Below are positions 33,254 to 43,265 of a stretch of 64,000 nt of DNA, one piece after another. The DNA comes from an uncultured Alphaproteobacteria bacterium (GTDB lineage: Bacteria; Pseudomonadota; Alphaproteobacteria; HIMB59; GCA-002718135): positions 1-64,000 of the forward strand of contig CACGZD010000002.1 of assembly GCA_902577425.1 (NCBI GenBank), written 5' to 3'. Under the pieces are notes generated by a model. It made no database searches and had not been told where the DNA came from. It was given only the letters and a program-made list of their open reading frames with translations. Each line of letters starts with the position of its first letter. The first letter of the stretch is position 1. The position numbers were made by a program, and so were the translations under genes.

Positions 33254-35002
33254 TTAATCTTCATTCGTAATTTCAATATTAATTTTTTGTAAATCTTCCC
33301 AATTAAGTTGGTTAGATTCTTTAATAAACGTATCTAGGCTTTTATTTATTTTTTGCAAATTTAAAAGCCTTGTATTAAGATTTTTTAGAGATTTTAATGC
33401 CTCCTCCCTTGATAGTTGTGGATCATAATTAGGTGAAGAATAAGGAAAAAGCTTATAAATTTTAGAACTTAGGCTTTGTTTTACAATTTGGATATGTATA
33501 TGTTTGTCTAAAATCTCTAATATTTCTTTATTTGTTAATTTATTAAATCTTTCATTCTTTAATTCATTAAGTAAGTCTTTTTCATCTTTATTAAATAAAT
33601 CACTTTCCAAAAATTCGATTAAAATTTCATTTCTAACCGAAGGATGGTTAAGTATAGTAGCAATAAAAGATAAATTTTGTACTTTGTTTAAATTTTTTTG
33701 CGGTTTGTTATTAGAGTTTTGATATTTAAATTCTTTTTTATCTTTTTTTGTTCGAATATTATTAAAAAAAAGTGACTTAAATTCATTTTTATAAAAATAT
33801 TTTGATTTTTTATCTTTAATTGTATCTATTAAATCATCTAAATATTTATCATATGATATTTTTTCATCAACATTATTTAGAGAAACAGATTTAATTGATT
33901 GTTTAAAAATAAAGTGAGAAAGAGGATCTGGTTTTTTTAATGTTGATAAAAAATTTGATAATGAGTATTCATTTATATATTTATCGGGATCAATATCTTC
34001 TGGTAAAGAAATAAATTGTAAATATTTATTTGGTGATATTAGAGATAAAGCCATAATTGCAACTTTATATGATGCTCTCACACCTGAACTATCACCATCA
34101 AACATAATTGTAGGTTTATTAGAATATTTCCATGCAAGTTGAAGTTGGTCTTCAGTTAAAGCCGTACCCAAAGGAGCTACCACACTATTAATTCCATTTT
34201 GATTTAAAGAAATTATATCCATATAACCTTCACAAATTAGTAAATTATTTTTTTTACGAGCAAATTCTTTAGCAATATTTAAATTGTATAATAAATATCT
34301 TTTTTGAAAAAAATTACTCTCTGGTGAATTGATATACTTAGGATCAGATCCATCTAATGATCGACCTCCAAATCCTACAATCTTTCCTTGAATATTGCAA
34401 ATAGGAAAAATTAATCTTTTATAAAAAAAATCTCTTATTTTTTTATTCTTATCTAATTTTACAACATTACTTTCTATTATTTCATCATCTGTAAAAAATT
34501 TATTTTTAAGATATTTATATAAATTTATGTCTTTATTGTAAGAATAACCAAGTTTAAATTTTTGTATAGTTTCTTTCGTAAGCTTTCTTTTTGTTAGATA
34601 TTCGTTACAAATATTAGCTGAAGAATGATTGAGATTTTCCTGAAACCACAAACATGATAATTTTAAAATTTCTTCTATTTTATTTTTGTTTTTATATGTT
34701 TTATCATTTTCAAAATTAATTTTCACTCCTGATTTCTGAGATAGTTCTTTAACCGCATCAATAAAGTTGTAATTATATAAATCAGTATAAATTGTAAAAA
34801 TGTCTCCCTTGGCCCCACAACCAAAACAATAAAAAGATCCATAATCATCATTTATTTTACAAGAAGGAGTTTTTTCTTCATGAAATGGACAGCAGCACCA
34901 ATAATCTTTTCCTTTTTGAATGAGTTTGGTTTTTTTTTCTAATTCACTCCTAATGGAAATTTTAGATTTAATATTATCTAGATCAATTTTTGAAAAAGAC
35001 AT
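33254..35002 (-). CDS. dnaG: DNA primase
   Basis: DnaG makes RNA primers at the replication fork. The 582 aa protein has an N-terminal CHC2 zinc finger ([12 protein letters not shown], then [10 protein letters not shown]). A primase core follows with [22 protein letters not shown], a TOPRIM domain ([40 protein letters not shown]) and a divergent helical C-terminal domain that would bind DnaB. rpoD follows by 5 bases; the YqeY-like gene lies 10 bases upstream. Confidence 0.96.
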   Translation of the reverse strand: MSFSKIDLDNIKSKISIRSELEKKTKLIQKGKDYWCCCPFHEEKTPSCKINDDYGSFYCFGCGAKGDIFTIYTDLYNYNFIDAVKELSQKSGVKINFENDKTYKNKNKIEEILKLSCLWFQENLNHSSANICNEYLTKRKLTKETIQKFKLGYSYNKDINLYKYLKNKFFTDDEIIESNVVKLDKNKKIRDFFYKRLIFPICNIQGKIVGFGGRSLDGSDPKYINSPESNFFQKRYLLYNLNIAKEFARKKNNLLICEGYMDIISLNQNGINSVVAPLGTALTEDQLQLAWKYSNKPTIMFDGDSSGVRASYKVAIMALSLISPNKYLQFISLPEDIDPDKYINEYSLSNFLSTLKKPDPLSHFIFKQSIKSVSLNNVDEKISYDKYLDDLIDTIKDKKSKYFYKNEFKSLFFNNIRTKKDKKEFKYQNSNNKPQKNLNKVQNLSFIATILNHPSVRNEILIEFLESDLFNKDEKDLLNELKNERFNKLTNKEILEILDKHIHIQIVKQSLSSKIYKLFPYSSPNYDPQLSREEALKSLKNLNTRLLNLQKINKSLDTFIKESNQLNWEDLQKINIEITNED

Positions 35003-35012
35003 TATAAAGAAA

Positions 35013-35474
35013 TTATACTTTAAATTTAGACTTAGCTATTTTTCCTGCTAAAGCCATGTCTATTATTCCTGAATAATTTGTTTTTAAGTCTCCCATCAAC
35101 TTACCCATATCTTTTATACTTTCATACTTTTTTTCATTAATTATTTTTTCAATTAATATTTCAGTTTCTTCTTGATCCTTTTGTTTAGGAAGAAACTCTG
35201 ATATTATATTTATTTCAGATTGTTCTATTTCAATTAAATCATCTCTTGAGGCTTGCTTAAAAGAATCTATTGAATCTTTTCGTTGCTTAATTAAGGTTTG
35301 AAGCAATGACATTATTTCAGCTTCATTTATCCCTTCTTCTTTATTTTTACCTCTTGATTCAATATCTTTGTCTTTAATAGCACTCTTAATTAACCTTAAA
35401 GTATTAATTTTATTATTATTTTTGTCTTTAATTGCATTTTTGTAATTTTCTTCAATTTTTAACCTTAAACTCAT
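35013..35474 (-). CDS. GatB/YqeY domain protein
   Basis: This 153 aa helical protein matches the YqeY family. Its markers are the start SLRLKIEENYKNAIK, NTLRLIKSAIKDKDIE, LLQTLIKQRKDSIDSFKQASRDDLIEIE, ISEFLPKQ and a C-terminal MGKLMGDLKTNYSGIIDMALAG. The family shares its fold with the tRNA-binding tail of GatB, but its function is not firmly known. It begins the YqeY-dnaG-rpoD run, an order common in alphaproteobacteria, and is divergent from carA. Confidence 0.9.
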   Translation of the reverse strand: MSLRLKIEENYKNAIKDKNNNKINTLRLIKSAIKDKDIESRGKNKEEGINEAEIMSLLQTLIKQRKDSIDSFKQASRDDLIEIEQSEINIISEFLPKQKDQEETEILIEKIINEKKYESIKDMGKLMGDLKTNYSGIIDMALAGKIAKSKFKV

Positions 35475-35553
35475 AACTGCACCTCAGTAAATAGAATCGT
35501 TTAAATATATGCAAATTATTATTATAACTCTTATTTAGAATTACAACTAATCC

Positions 35554-35582
35554 TTGACTAAATAAATCAAAATGCCTAGTAA
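35554..35582 (+). promoter_or_regulatory. Candidate carAB promoter
   Basis: TTGACT and TAGTAA are separated by exactly 17 bases, with a predicted start about 17 bases before the carA ATG. The leader would be very short. I see no pyrimidine-sensing attenuator in the 131-base intergenic region. Confidence 0.5.
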
Positions 35583-35605
35583 AACTTTCGTTTGACATTT
35601 CTAGT

Positions 35606-36778
35606 ATGGAGGAGGATTTTAATAAACAGTTTATTATAAAAAAACCCACAGCCGCTCTTATTTTAGAAAATGGTCAAGTTTTCTGGGGCAAAGGTTTTGG
35701 TGCTGAAACTTATAATATTGGAGAGTTATGCTTTAATACTTCGCAAACTGGATATCAAGAAACTCTTACTGACCCCTCATATTCTAAGCAAATTATTACT
35801 TTCACCTTTCCACATATAGGTATTGTTGGAACAAATAATCTTGATTTAGAATCCAATAAAATTCATGCTTGTGGATGTATATTAAATCAACAAATTGATC
35901 ACTATTCTAATTGGAGAAGTAAAAATAACTTAGATTTTTTTTTAAAAAAAAATAATACTCCATGTATTACTAATATAGATACAAGATATTTAACTAGGAT
36001 TTTAGCAAGAGAAGGAGCAATAAAAGCAGCTATTATTCACTTTGGAAATAAAGAAAAAAACTTAGAAGCCCTAAAAGAAAAAATAATTGAATGGAAAGGA
36101 TTAGAAAACCTTGACCTTGCCACTTTAGTTTCTACCGATAATAAATATGTAACCAATGAAAGCTTATGGGATCAAACAAATGATAAATATAATCAAAATA
36201 CTTCAGGAAAATTTAATATTGCTTGTCTGGACTTTGGTATTAAAAAAAATATTTTGCGTAATCTGAACAATAATTTTTTTTTACCTACAATTCTTCCAGC
36301 TCATTCATCTATAAAAGAAATTTTAGATACTAATCCAAAAGGAGTTTTTTTATCTAATGGTCCAGGTGATCCTTTTGCTACTGGAAAAATAGTAATTCCA
36401 ACAATTAAAAAAATAATTGGTATGAAGATTCCAATTTTTGGAATTTGTTTAGGTCATCAAATACTAAGTTTAGCTTTAGGTGCTAAAACTAAAAAAATGT
36501 TTCAAGGACATAGAGGGGCAAATCACCCAGTAAAAAATATACAGACCTCTCAAGTAGAAATTACATCTCAAAATCATGGATTTGAAGTTGATAAAAATTC
36601 TTTTCCATCAAATGTTATTGAAACTCATATTTCTCTTTTTGATGGTACTAATGAAGGTATTGAACATAAAGAGCTTCCTATTTTTAGCGTTCAATATCAT
36701 CCAGAAGCAAGTCCTGGTCCGCATGATAGTCATTATTTATTTAAAAAATTTTATAAAGAAGTAGAAAAATATGCCTAA
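35606..36778 (+). CDS. carA: Carbamoyl-phosphate synthase small subunit (glutaminase)
   Basis: CarA hydrolyses glutamine and channels ammonia to CarB for arginine and pyrimidine synthesis. The 390 aa protein has an N-terminal CPSase_sm domain ([37 protein letters not shown]). A class I glutamine amidotransferase domain follows, with nucleophile Cys in [11 protein letters not shown] and His-Glu in [14 protein letters not shown]. The ATG chosen has no Shine-Dalgarno upstream. A GGAGGAGG run lies just inside the gene, but no suitable start follows it, so I keep this ATG. The end overlaps carB by 8 bases. Confidence 0.96.
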   Translation: MEEDFNKQFIIKKPTAALILENGQVFWGKGFGAETYNIGELCFNTSQTGYQETLTDPSYSKQIITFTFPHIGIVGTNNLDLESNKIHACGCILNQQIDHYSNWRSKNNLDFFLKKNNTPCITNIDTRYLTRILAREGAIKAAIIHFGNKEKNLEALKEKIIEWKGLENLDLATLVSTDNKYVTNESLWDQTNDKYNQNTSGKFNIACLDFGIKKNILRNLNNNFFLPTILPAHSSIKEILDTNPKGVFLSNGPGDPFATGKIVIPTIKKIIGMKIPIFGICLGHQILSLALGAKTKKMFQGHRGANHPVKNIQTSQVEITSQNHGFEVDKNSFPSNVIETHISLFDGTNEGIEHKELPIFSVQYHPEASPGPHDSHYLFKKFYKEVEKYA

Positions 36779-39700
36779 AAGAAATGATATTAAAAAGATA
36801 TTAATTATAGGTGCAGGACCTATTGTTATAGGCCAAGCCTGTGAGTTTGATTATTCTGGTGCCCAAGCCTGCAAATCCTTAAAAGAAGAAGGATATGAAA
36901 TTGTATTAATAAATTCAAATCCAGCTACTATTATGACTGATCCTGAATTAGCAAATAGAACTTACATTGAGCCCATAACTAAAGAATTTGTAGAAAAAAT
37001 AATAAAAATTGAAAAACCTGATGCATTGCTACCTACTATGGGTGGTCAAACAGCACTTAATGTCTCTATGGAATTATTTAATAATAATATTCTTGAAAAA
37101 TATAATGTAAAAATGATTGGAGCTAATCCAAAGGCTATAGAATTAGCAGAAGATAGACAGAAGTTTAAAGATGCTATGAAAGAAATAGGCCTTTCATGTC
37201 CTAAAAGCACAATAGTAAATAATATTGACAATGCTGAAAAAGTTAAAATAGATTTACAACTACCTTTAGTTATCAGGCCTAGTTTTACTTTAGGAGGTAC
37301 TGGCGGGGGAGTAGCTTATACAAATAGCGAATTTACAGAGTTGTGTAATAGAGGACTAAATGCAAGTCCAACAAGCCAAATTTTAATTGAAAAATCTGTA
37401 GCTGGATGGAAAGAATTTGAGATGGAAGTTGTAAGAGACTTTAAAGATAACTGTATCATAGTTTGTTCAATTGAAAATGTTGACCCAATGGGCGTTCATA
37501 CTGGAGATAGTATTACTGTCGCGCCATCCCTAACCTTAACCGATAAAGAATATCAACTTTTGCGAGATGCTAGTATTAAGGTTTTAAGAAAGATAGGAGT
37601 TGATACCGGAGGGTCTAATGTCCAATTTGCAATAAATCCTATTAATGGAGAAATAAATGTAATTGAAATGAATCCAAGAGTGAGCAGATCTTCTGCCCTA
37701 GCTTCAAAAGCTACAGGTTTTCCTATTGCCAAAATAGCGGCTAAATTAGCAATAGGTTACACATTAGATGAACTAAAAAATGATATTACTTCTACTACCC
37801 CAGCAAGTTTTGAGCCAAGTATAGATTATATTGTTAGTAAAATTCCTCGTTTCACTTTTGAAAAATTTACAGGAACAGACTCTAATTTAACTACTTCGAT
37901 GAAATCAGTTGGTGAAACAATGAGTATAGGAAGATCATTTTCTGAATCAATACAAAAAGGGTTTGCCTCGTTAGAATATGATTTGGATGGATTAGATTCG
38001 CCTAAAAACATTAATTTTAATAAAGATAACATAATTAATGAACTTAAACCACAATCTTCTCAGAGACTTTTAGTAATTGGAGAAGCAATTAGATTAAATA
38101 TAGACAAAAAAATTATTCAACAGATAACTAAATATGATCCTTGGTTTATAAATGAAATTGAAAAAATCATAAAATTAGAAAATATTATTAAAAAAGAAGA
38201 TTTAAATAAAAATTTACTTTTGTTAGCAAAGTCATATGGATTCACAGATAAAAAAATTGCAAAAATTAAAAAAATTGATGAAGATAAAATTAGGCAGTTA
38301 AGAAATGAAAATGAAATTCACCCTGTTTTTAGACTTGTCGATACTTGTGCAGGTGAATTTGATTCAAAAACACCTTATCTTTATTCTACCTATGATTGGA
38401 GTTTTGATAATCCAAAATTTTGTGAATCTAACCCAACAAATAAAAACAAAATAATAATCTTAGGAGGAGGTCCAAATAGAATAGGACAAGGAATAGAATT
38501 CGATTATTGTTGTGTCCATGCAGTTTATGCTCTTAAAGAAAAAAATATTGAAACAATAATGATAAACTGCAATCCTGAAACTGTATCAACAGACTATGAT
38601 ACTGCTGATAGACTTTATTTTGAACCATTAACTGCTGAAAGTGTTATTGAAATTTATAATAGAGAAAATTCAAATGGTAAAGTTCTTGGTGTTTATGTGC
38701 AATTTGGGGGTCAAACACCCCTAAAAATTGCAAAAGAACTTGAAGAAGCTGGTTTAAATATTCTAGGAACTTCTACAAAAGCCATCGATCTTGCAGAAGA
38801 TAGAGACCTTTTTAGTAACACTTTAAAAAAACTAAATATTCAACAACCTAAAAATGGGATAAGCAATAATTTACATGAAATTAAAAAAATAGCTAATGAA
38901 ATAAAATATCCAATTTTAATTCGACCTTCTTATGTTTTAGGTGGAAGAGCAATGGAAATTGCATATGACGATAATTCTCTAGAATTATTTTCTAAGAATG
39001 CTATGAATGTATCAGTAAATAATAATATTTTAATTGATCAATATTTAGAAAATGCAATAGAGTTTGATGTAGATTTACTAAGAGATCAAGATGGTCAAAT
39101 TTTTATTGCTGGTATAATGGAACATATTGAAGAAGCAGGTATTCATTCTGGAGATAGCGCTTGTTCTTTGCCGCCATTTTCAGTGAATGAAAAAGTGCAA
39201 AATCAAATTATTGACTGGGTATCTAAAATTGCAAATGAAATAAATGTTATAGGATTAATGAATACTCAATTAGCCTATAAAGACAATAATTTATACGTAC
39301 TAGAGGTTAACCCGAGAGCAAGCAGAACAGTTCCTTTTGTTGCAAAATCTATAGGAATACCAATAGCAAAATTAGCTTCTAAAATTATGGCTGGTGATTT
39401 ATTAAAAGACTTGTTGCCTTCTTTAGAAATAAAAAAGCTTACTAACTACAATGTAAAAGAATCAGTATTTCCTTTTAATAAGTTTGATGGAGTAGATTTA
39501 ATATTAGGCCCTGAAATGAAATCAACTGGAGAAGTTATGGGCATTGATAATAATTTTTTAAATGCTTATATTAAAAGTCAAATTGCTTCGGGTGTTAACT
39601 TACCAAATTATGGGAAGGTTTTTTTATCAATCGATAACGATAATAAAGATAAAATATTAAGTCTTGCAAAAAAATTAGTACATTTAAATTTTGAAATAAT

Positions 39701-40001
39701 AGCAACAAAAGGAACAGCTAATTTTTTAAAAGATAACAATATTTCAGTTAAAACAATAAATAAAGTAAAAGAGGGAAATCCACATATAGTAGATGCTCTA
39801 GTTAACAGTGAAATAAGTCTAGTTATTAATACTACAAAAACTCAGGGATCAATTAGAGATAGTTATAGCATAAGAAGAACAGCTTTAATGATTAATATAC
39901 CATACTACACCACTATAGCGGGAGCTAAAGTAGCAGTTAATGCTATAGAAAACTTGAAAAATCATGCTCTTACTGTAAAAAGTCTGCAGTCTTTGCACTA
40001 A
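36771..40001 (+). CDS. carB: Carbamoyl-phosphate synthase large subunit
   Basis: CarB makes carbamoyl phosphate from bicarbonate, ammonia and two ATP. The 1076 aa protein has two homologous ATP-grasp halves. The first starts [20 protein letters not shown], with [12 protein letters not shown] and [18 protein letters not shown]. The second starts [18 protein letters not shown], with [13 protein letters not shown] and [12 protein letters not shown]. An oligomerisation domain lies between them. A C-terminal MGS-like allosteric domain ([16 protein letters not shown] to [21 protein letters not shown]) closes the protein. All blocks are intact. Confidence 0.98.
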   Translation: MPKRNDIKKILIIGAGPIVIGQACEFDYSGAQACKSLKEEGYEIVLINSNPATIMTDPELANRTYIEPITKEFVEKIIKIEKPDALLPTMGGQTALNVSMELFNNNILEKYNVKMIGANPKAIELAEDRQKFKDAMKEIGLSCPKSTIVNNIDNAEKVKIDLQLPLVIRPSFTLGGTGGGVAYTNSEFTELCNRGLNASPTSQILIEKSVAGWKEFEMEVVRDFKDNCIIVCSIENVDPMGVHTGDSITVAPSLTLTDKEYQLLRDASIKVLRKIGVDTGGSNVQFAINPINGEINVIEMNPRVSRSSALASKATGFPIAKIAAKLAIGYTLDELKNDITSTTPASFEPSIDYIVSKIPRFTFEKFTGTDSNLTTSMKSVGETMSIGRSFSESIQKGFASLEYDLDGLDSPKNINFNKDNIINELKPQSSQRLLVIGEAIRLNIDKKIIQQITKYDPWFINEIEKIIKLENIIKKEDLNKNLLLLAKSYGFTDKKIAKIKKIDEDKIRQLRNENEIHPVFRLVDTCAGEFDSKTPYLYSTYDWSFDNPKFCESNPTNKNKIIILGGGPNRIGQGIEFDYCCVHAVYALKEKNIETIMINCNPETVSTDYDTADRLYFEPLTAESVIEIYNRENSNGKVLGVYVQFGGQTPLKIAKELEEAGLNILGTSTKAIDLAEDRDLFSNTLKKLNIQQPKNGISNNLHEIKKIANEIKYPILIRPSYVLGGRAMEIAYDDNSLELFSKNAMNVSVNNNILIDQYLENAIEFDVDLLRDQDGQIFIAGIMEHIEEAGIHSGDSACSLPPFSVNEKVQNQIIDWVSKIANEINVIGLMNTQLAYKDNNLYVLEVNPRASRTVPFVAKSIGIPIAKLASKIMAGDLLKDLLPSLEIKKLTNYNVKESVFPFNKFDGVDLILGPEMKSTGEVMGIDNNFLNAYIKSQIASGVNLPNYGKVFLSIDNDNKDKILSLAKKLVHLNFEIIATKGTANFLKDNNISVKTINKVKEGNPHIVDALVNSEISLVINTTKTQGSIRDSYSIRRTALMINIPYYTTIAGAKVAVNAIENLKNHALTVKSLQSLH

Positions 40002-40040
40002 AAATATTGACTTTAAATTTATTACAGACATCATAAAAGT

Positions 40041-40514
40041 ATGAATAAAATTCCAATGACTTCTTCTGGATATGAAAAATTACAAGAAGAATTAAAAAAA
40101 CTAATAAATGAAGATAGGCCAAATATAATTGCTGCTATAGCTGAGGCTAGAAGTCATGGGGATCTTTCAGAAAATGCTGAATACCAATATGCAAAAGAAC
40201 AACAAAGTTTAATTGAAGGTAAAATCCAAGAACTTGAAAGTACTTCAGGATTAGCAGAGATTATAGATGTATCTCAATTATCAGGTAAGGAAATAAAATT
40301 TGGCGCTACTATAGAAATAGAAGACAATGACTCAGGAATTAAATCAAAATATCAAATTGTTGGTGAATATGAATCTGATATTAAAAACAAAAAACTTTCT
40401 ATAAATAGTCCATTAGCAAGAGGACTTATTGGGAAAACAAAAGATGATATTGTGGAAGTTGTTAGTCCAAAAGGGACTAAATCTTATAGTGTATTATCTG
40501 TAAAGTTTATTTAA
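40041..40514 (+). CDS. greA: Transcription elongation factor GreA
   Basis: GreA rescues backtracked RNA polymerase by stimulating transcript cleavage. The 157 aa protein has an N-terminal coiled coil (MTSSGYEKLQEELKKLINEDRP to AIAEARSHGDLSENAEYQYAKEQQ) whose tip Asp and Glu are present. An FKBP-like C-terminal domain includes ISINSPLARGLIGKTKDDIVEV-type sequence. A TTGACT with an AT-rich -10 lies so close that transcription would begin near the ATG, so the message may be leaderless. Confidence 0.96.
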   Translation: MNKIPMTSSGYEKLQEELKKLINEDRPNIIAAIAEARSHGDLSENAEYQYAKEQQSLIEGKIQELESTSGLAEIIDVSQLSGKEIKFGATIEIEDNDSGIKSKYQIVGEYESDIKNKKLSINSPLARGLIGKTKDDIVEVVSPKGTKSYSVLSVKFI

Positions 40515-40518
40515 ACAA

Positions 40519-41487
40519 TTGGATTTATCAAAAAAAAATATTTTAGTAATTACCGATGGATCAGATGGCATGATAAGTCAAGTAGTAGGACTTGCCCAAG
40601 AAATAAGTGAAAATATTAATTCAATTAAAACAAAAATAATTTTTCCTTGGTCAAAATTACAACCAGGACTTTTACCAATTTTTTCATGGATTTTTTTAAA
40701 TAATTTAAATTTTATTGATAAACCAGACATAATAATTTCTTGCGGTAGAAAAAGTGTTTTTCTTTCTATTTTTTTAAAAAAAAAATATAAAAAAATAATT
40801 AATATTCATATTCAAAATCCCAAAGTAAATTTTAAATATTTTAATTTTATTGTTCCTCCTCTGCATGATAATATCAAAGGAAAAAATGTTATAGAATCAA
40901 ACGGAGCTTTACATAAATTTAATAAAAAAGTTTTAGCACAAATAAATGATAAAAATTTTGATATACCTAAAGATAATTTAGTAAGTGTTATAATTGGAGG
41001 TGACAATAATCATTATTCATTTGACAAAAAAGAAATTGATGAATTAACTAAAAAAATTATCAAATTGAAACAACAAAATCCTAAATTTAATTTTTTAATT
41101 ATTACTTCTAGACGTACTAATGAAGATATGAATAAAAATTTGAAAAATAACCTTAAAAACATAGAAATAATTTGGGAGGATAAAAATAACAACCCATATA
41201 TTTTTGCTCTGAAATATTCTAATTTTTTTATAGTTAGCTCAGATTCTACATCTATGATTTCAGAATGTGGAATTACTGAAAAACCTATTTATGTTTTTCA
41301 CTTACCATTCAAAAGAAAAAGTGTAAGAATGGAAAAATTCCATGATCAGTTTGAAAAGATGAATATAACAAAGAAATTAACAGACCTTGGAGAATTAATC
41401 CCATGGTCTTATAAATCTCTTAATGAGTCAAAAAGAATCGCTGGTATTATCAAAAAAAGAATTATAAAAGAAATTGATGAATCTTAA
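40519..41487 (+). CDS. ELM1-like (DUF1022) protein
   Basis: This 322 aa protein resembles the mitochondrial fission ELM1 family, widespread in alphaproteobacteria and plants and glycosyltransferase-like in fold. Visible features are an N-terminal VITDGSDGMISQVVGLAQEI, IISCGRKSVFLSIFL, HIQNPKVNFKYFNFIVPPLHD, VIIGGDNNHYSF, ITSRRTNEDM and a nucleotide-sugar-site-like VSSDSTSMISECGITEKPIYVF. The bacterial function is not established. The start is TTG, 4 bases after the greA stop; no ATG fits as well. It overlaps the next gene by 11 bases. Confidence 0.85.
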   Translation: MDLSKKNILVITDGSDGMISQVVGLAQEISENINSIKTKIIFPWSKLQPGLLPIFSWIFLNNLNFIDKPDIIISCGRKSVFLSIFLKKKYKKIINIHIQNPKVNFKYFNFIVPPLHDNIKGKNVIESNGALHKFNKKVLAQINDKNFDIPKDNLVSVIIGGDNNHYSFDKKEIDELTKKIIKLKQQNPKFNFLIITSRRTNEDMNKNLKNNLKNIEIIWEDKNNNPYIFALKYSNFFIVSSDSTSMISECGITEKPIYVFHLPFKRKSVRMEKFHDQFEKMNITKKLTDLGELIPWSYKSLNESKRIAGIIKKRIIKEIDES

Positions 41488-42091
41488 TAATACTCAAGAA
41501 CACGATGAACCTTTCAAACATTGGGAAATTTCTAAATGCTTAGATGATAAATCTTTAAATGAAATATGTTTAGCAAAGATACCTGAAGGAGATAGATCAT
41601 ATGATGGAACTAGAGCGGCAGATCATTCTGGTCAGGGTATTGATGGAAAACTTAGGCTTTTTATATCTAAAGAAAATAAAGATAATTTTCCTTATTTAAC
41701 AAAAATAATTAATGATCTTCAAAATAAAGAATTTTATAATAAAATTTCTAATATTATTGAAAAAGATTTATCAAATTCTTATGTTAGACTTGAAATTATA
41801 GCAGATAAAAAAGGTTTCTGGCTTAAACCTCATAAAGATATTCCTGAAAAACTTTTAACAATGATGATATGGGCAAATCCCTATAAAGAATCAGAAGAAC
41901 TTGGAACTGATTTATATGATAAAGATTTTCAAATTGTAAAAACAGTTAAATATAAACATAATTCAGGATATTTTTTTTCTTCAGGCAATGATACTTGGCA
42001 TGGTTTAGAATTAAAAAAGATTAAAAAAGAGAGAAGATGTATTCAAATTAACTATGTAAGTTTTGAAACAGATTGGCCTGTTATAAAATAA
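41477..42091 (+). CDS. 2-oxoglutarate/Fe(II)-type oxygenase-like protein
   Basis: This is a protein of about 204 aa. I start it at the ATG (MNLNNTQ) rather than the TTG one codon earlier. It shows a cupin-like iron site: His and Asp in WLKPHKDIPEKL and a distal His in GNDTWHGLE. A basic segment (KKERRCIQINYVSF) follows and could hold the 2-oxoglutarate-binding Arg. The substrate is unknown; the pattern resembles small 2OG-Fe(II) oxygenases found in marine bacteria. It overlaps the ELM1-like gene and precedes trxB, so it may share their transcript. Confidence 0.7.
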   Translation: MNLNNTQEHDEPFKHWEISKCLDDKSLNEICLAKIPEGDRSYDGTRAADHSGQGIDGKLRLFISKENKDNFPYLTKIINDLQNKEFYNKISNIIEKDLSNSYVRLEIIADKKGFWLKPHKDIPEKLLTMMIWANPYKESEELGTDLYDKDFQIVKTVKYKHNSGYFFSSGNDTWHGLELKKIKKERRCIQINYVSFETDWPVIK

Positions 42092-42100
42092 AGCCTATAC

Positions 42101-42128
42101 TTGTTATTTATTTAATGATTATTATATT
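42101..42128 (+). promoter_or_regulatory. trxB promoter with start at the ATG
   Basis: TTGTTA and TATATT are separated by 16 bases. The -10 ends 6 bases before the trxB ATG, so transcription would begin at or within a base of the start codon. No Shine-Dalgarno sequence is present, consistent with a leaderless message. Confidence 0.5.
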
Positions 42129-42134
42129 TATTTA

Positions 42135-43079
42135 ATGAAAGAAAAAATTAATACCGAAGTACTAATTATTGGATCTGGTCCAGCCGGTTATACTGCAGCA
42201 ATTTATGCAGCGCGAGCAAACCTTAAGCCGCATTTAGTTTCTGGTTTAGAACCTGGAGGACAATTAACAATCACTACTGATGTTGAAAACTATCCTGGGT
42301 ATGGAGACACTATTCAAGGACCTTGGTTAATGGAAGAAATGAAAAAACAGTCTTTAAATGTAGGTACTATTATCCATAATGATTTGGTGACAGAAGTAGA
42401 TTTTAATTCTTATCCTTTTATTTCTAAGACTGATTCAGGATTAATTTTTGAAAGCAAAACAGTTATAATATCTACAGGTGCCCAAGCAAGATGGCTTGGC
42501 ATTAAAAGTGAAGAAAAATTTAAAGGATATGGAATTTCAGCTTGTGCAACTTGTGATGGATTTTTTTTTAAAGATCAAAAAGTTGCTGTTATTGGAGGCG
42601 GTAATAGTGCGGTAGAAGAAGCACTTTATTTAACTAATTTTGCTTCAAAAGTAACATTAATTCATAGAAGAGACGAATTAAGGGCTGAAAAAATCTTACA
42701 AGATAGACTTTTTAAAAATCCAAAAATTAATGTCATTTGGAATAAAACTGTAGAAGAGTTTATTGGAGATGATGAAAAACCATCTTTAGAATTATTAGTT
42801 TTAAAAGATACTAAAGATAAATCTGAATCGAAGCTAAGTGTAAATGGTGCCTTTATTGCTATAGGTCATGATCCGTCAACTTCATTATTTATCAACAAAG
42901 TTCAAATGGATGAAGATAATTATATTATTACGAAACCAGATAGTACTGAAACAAGCATAGAAGGAATATATGCGGCGGGTGATGTGAAAGATAAAATTTA
43001 TAGGCAGGCTGTCACTGCTGCTGGAATGGGTTGTATGGCGGCTTTAGAAGCTGAAAAGTTTATAGCTAGTAAAAAATAG
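42135..43079 (+). CDS. trxB: Thioredoxin reductase
   Basis: TrxB is an NADPH- and FAD-dependent enzyme that reduces thioredoxin. The 314 aa protein has FAD-binding IIGSGPAGYTAAIYAARANL, GGQLTITTDVENYPGY, the redox disulfide CATCDG and the NADPH site VAVIGGGNSAVEEALYL. HRRDELRAEKILQDRL and a C-terminal FAD block IEGIYAAGDVKDKIYRQAVTAAGMGCMAA follow. Its stop abuts the convergent rpmJ stop. Confidence 0.97.
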   Translation: MKEKINTEVLIIGSGPAGYTAAIYAARANLKPHLVSGLEPGGQLTITTDVENYPGYGDTIQGPWLMEEMKKQSLNVGTIIHNDLVTEVDFNSYPFISKTDSGLIFESKTVIISTGAQARWLGIKSEEKFKGYGISACATCDGFFFKDQKVAVIGGGNSAVEEALYLTNFASKVTLIHRRDELRAEKILQDRLFKNPKINVIWNKTVEEFIGDDEKPSLELLVLKDTKDKSESKLSVNGAFIAIGHDPSTSLFINKVQMDEDNYIITKPDSTETSIEGIYAAGDVKDKIYRQAVTAAGMGCMAALEAEKFIASKK

Positions 43080-43205
43080 CTAACCTTGTCTGGCCTTCAT
43101 TCTGGGATTTTTTTTATTTATTATGTAAATTCTTCCTTTTCTTCTTACTAATTTACAGTCTTTATCCCTATTTTTTGCAGATTTTAAAGAACAACGTACT
43201 TTCAT
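43080..43205 (-). CDS. rpmJ: Ribosomal protein bL36
   Basis: bL36 is a 41 aa component of the large ribosomal subunit. I use the internal Met ([18 protein letters not shown]); the longer ORF call adds 25 unrelated residues. [21 protein letters not shown] is the family C-terminus. The zinc-binding Cys/His set is incomplete, so it is the zinc-independent form common in alphaproteobacteria. It is divergent from the GGT gene with a 60-base spacer. Confidence 0.94.
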   Translation of the reverse strand: MKVRCSLKSAKNRDKDCKLVRRKGRIYIINKKNPRMKARQG

Positions 43206-43265
43206 AATAAAAATGCTATTAAATTCTATGCATACTTTTGTCAAATATATATTAGTTATAATTCT

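Noticed and set aside
35608-35615. GGAGGAGG just inside carA as a ribosome-binding site for a later start
   Set aside because: No ATG, GTG or TTG follows at a workable distance in frame before the conserved TAALIL block.
35452-35649. 65 aa minus-strand ORF across the carA leader
   Set aside because: It overlaps the promoter, the carA start and the yqeY start, resembles no protein, and lacks a ribosome-binding site.
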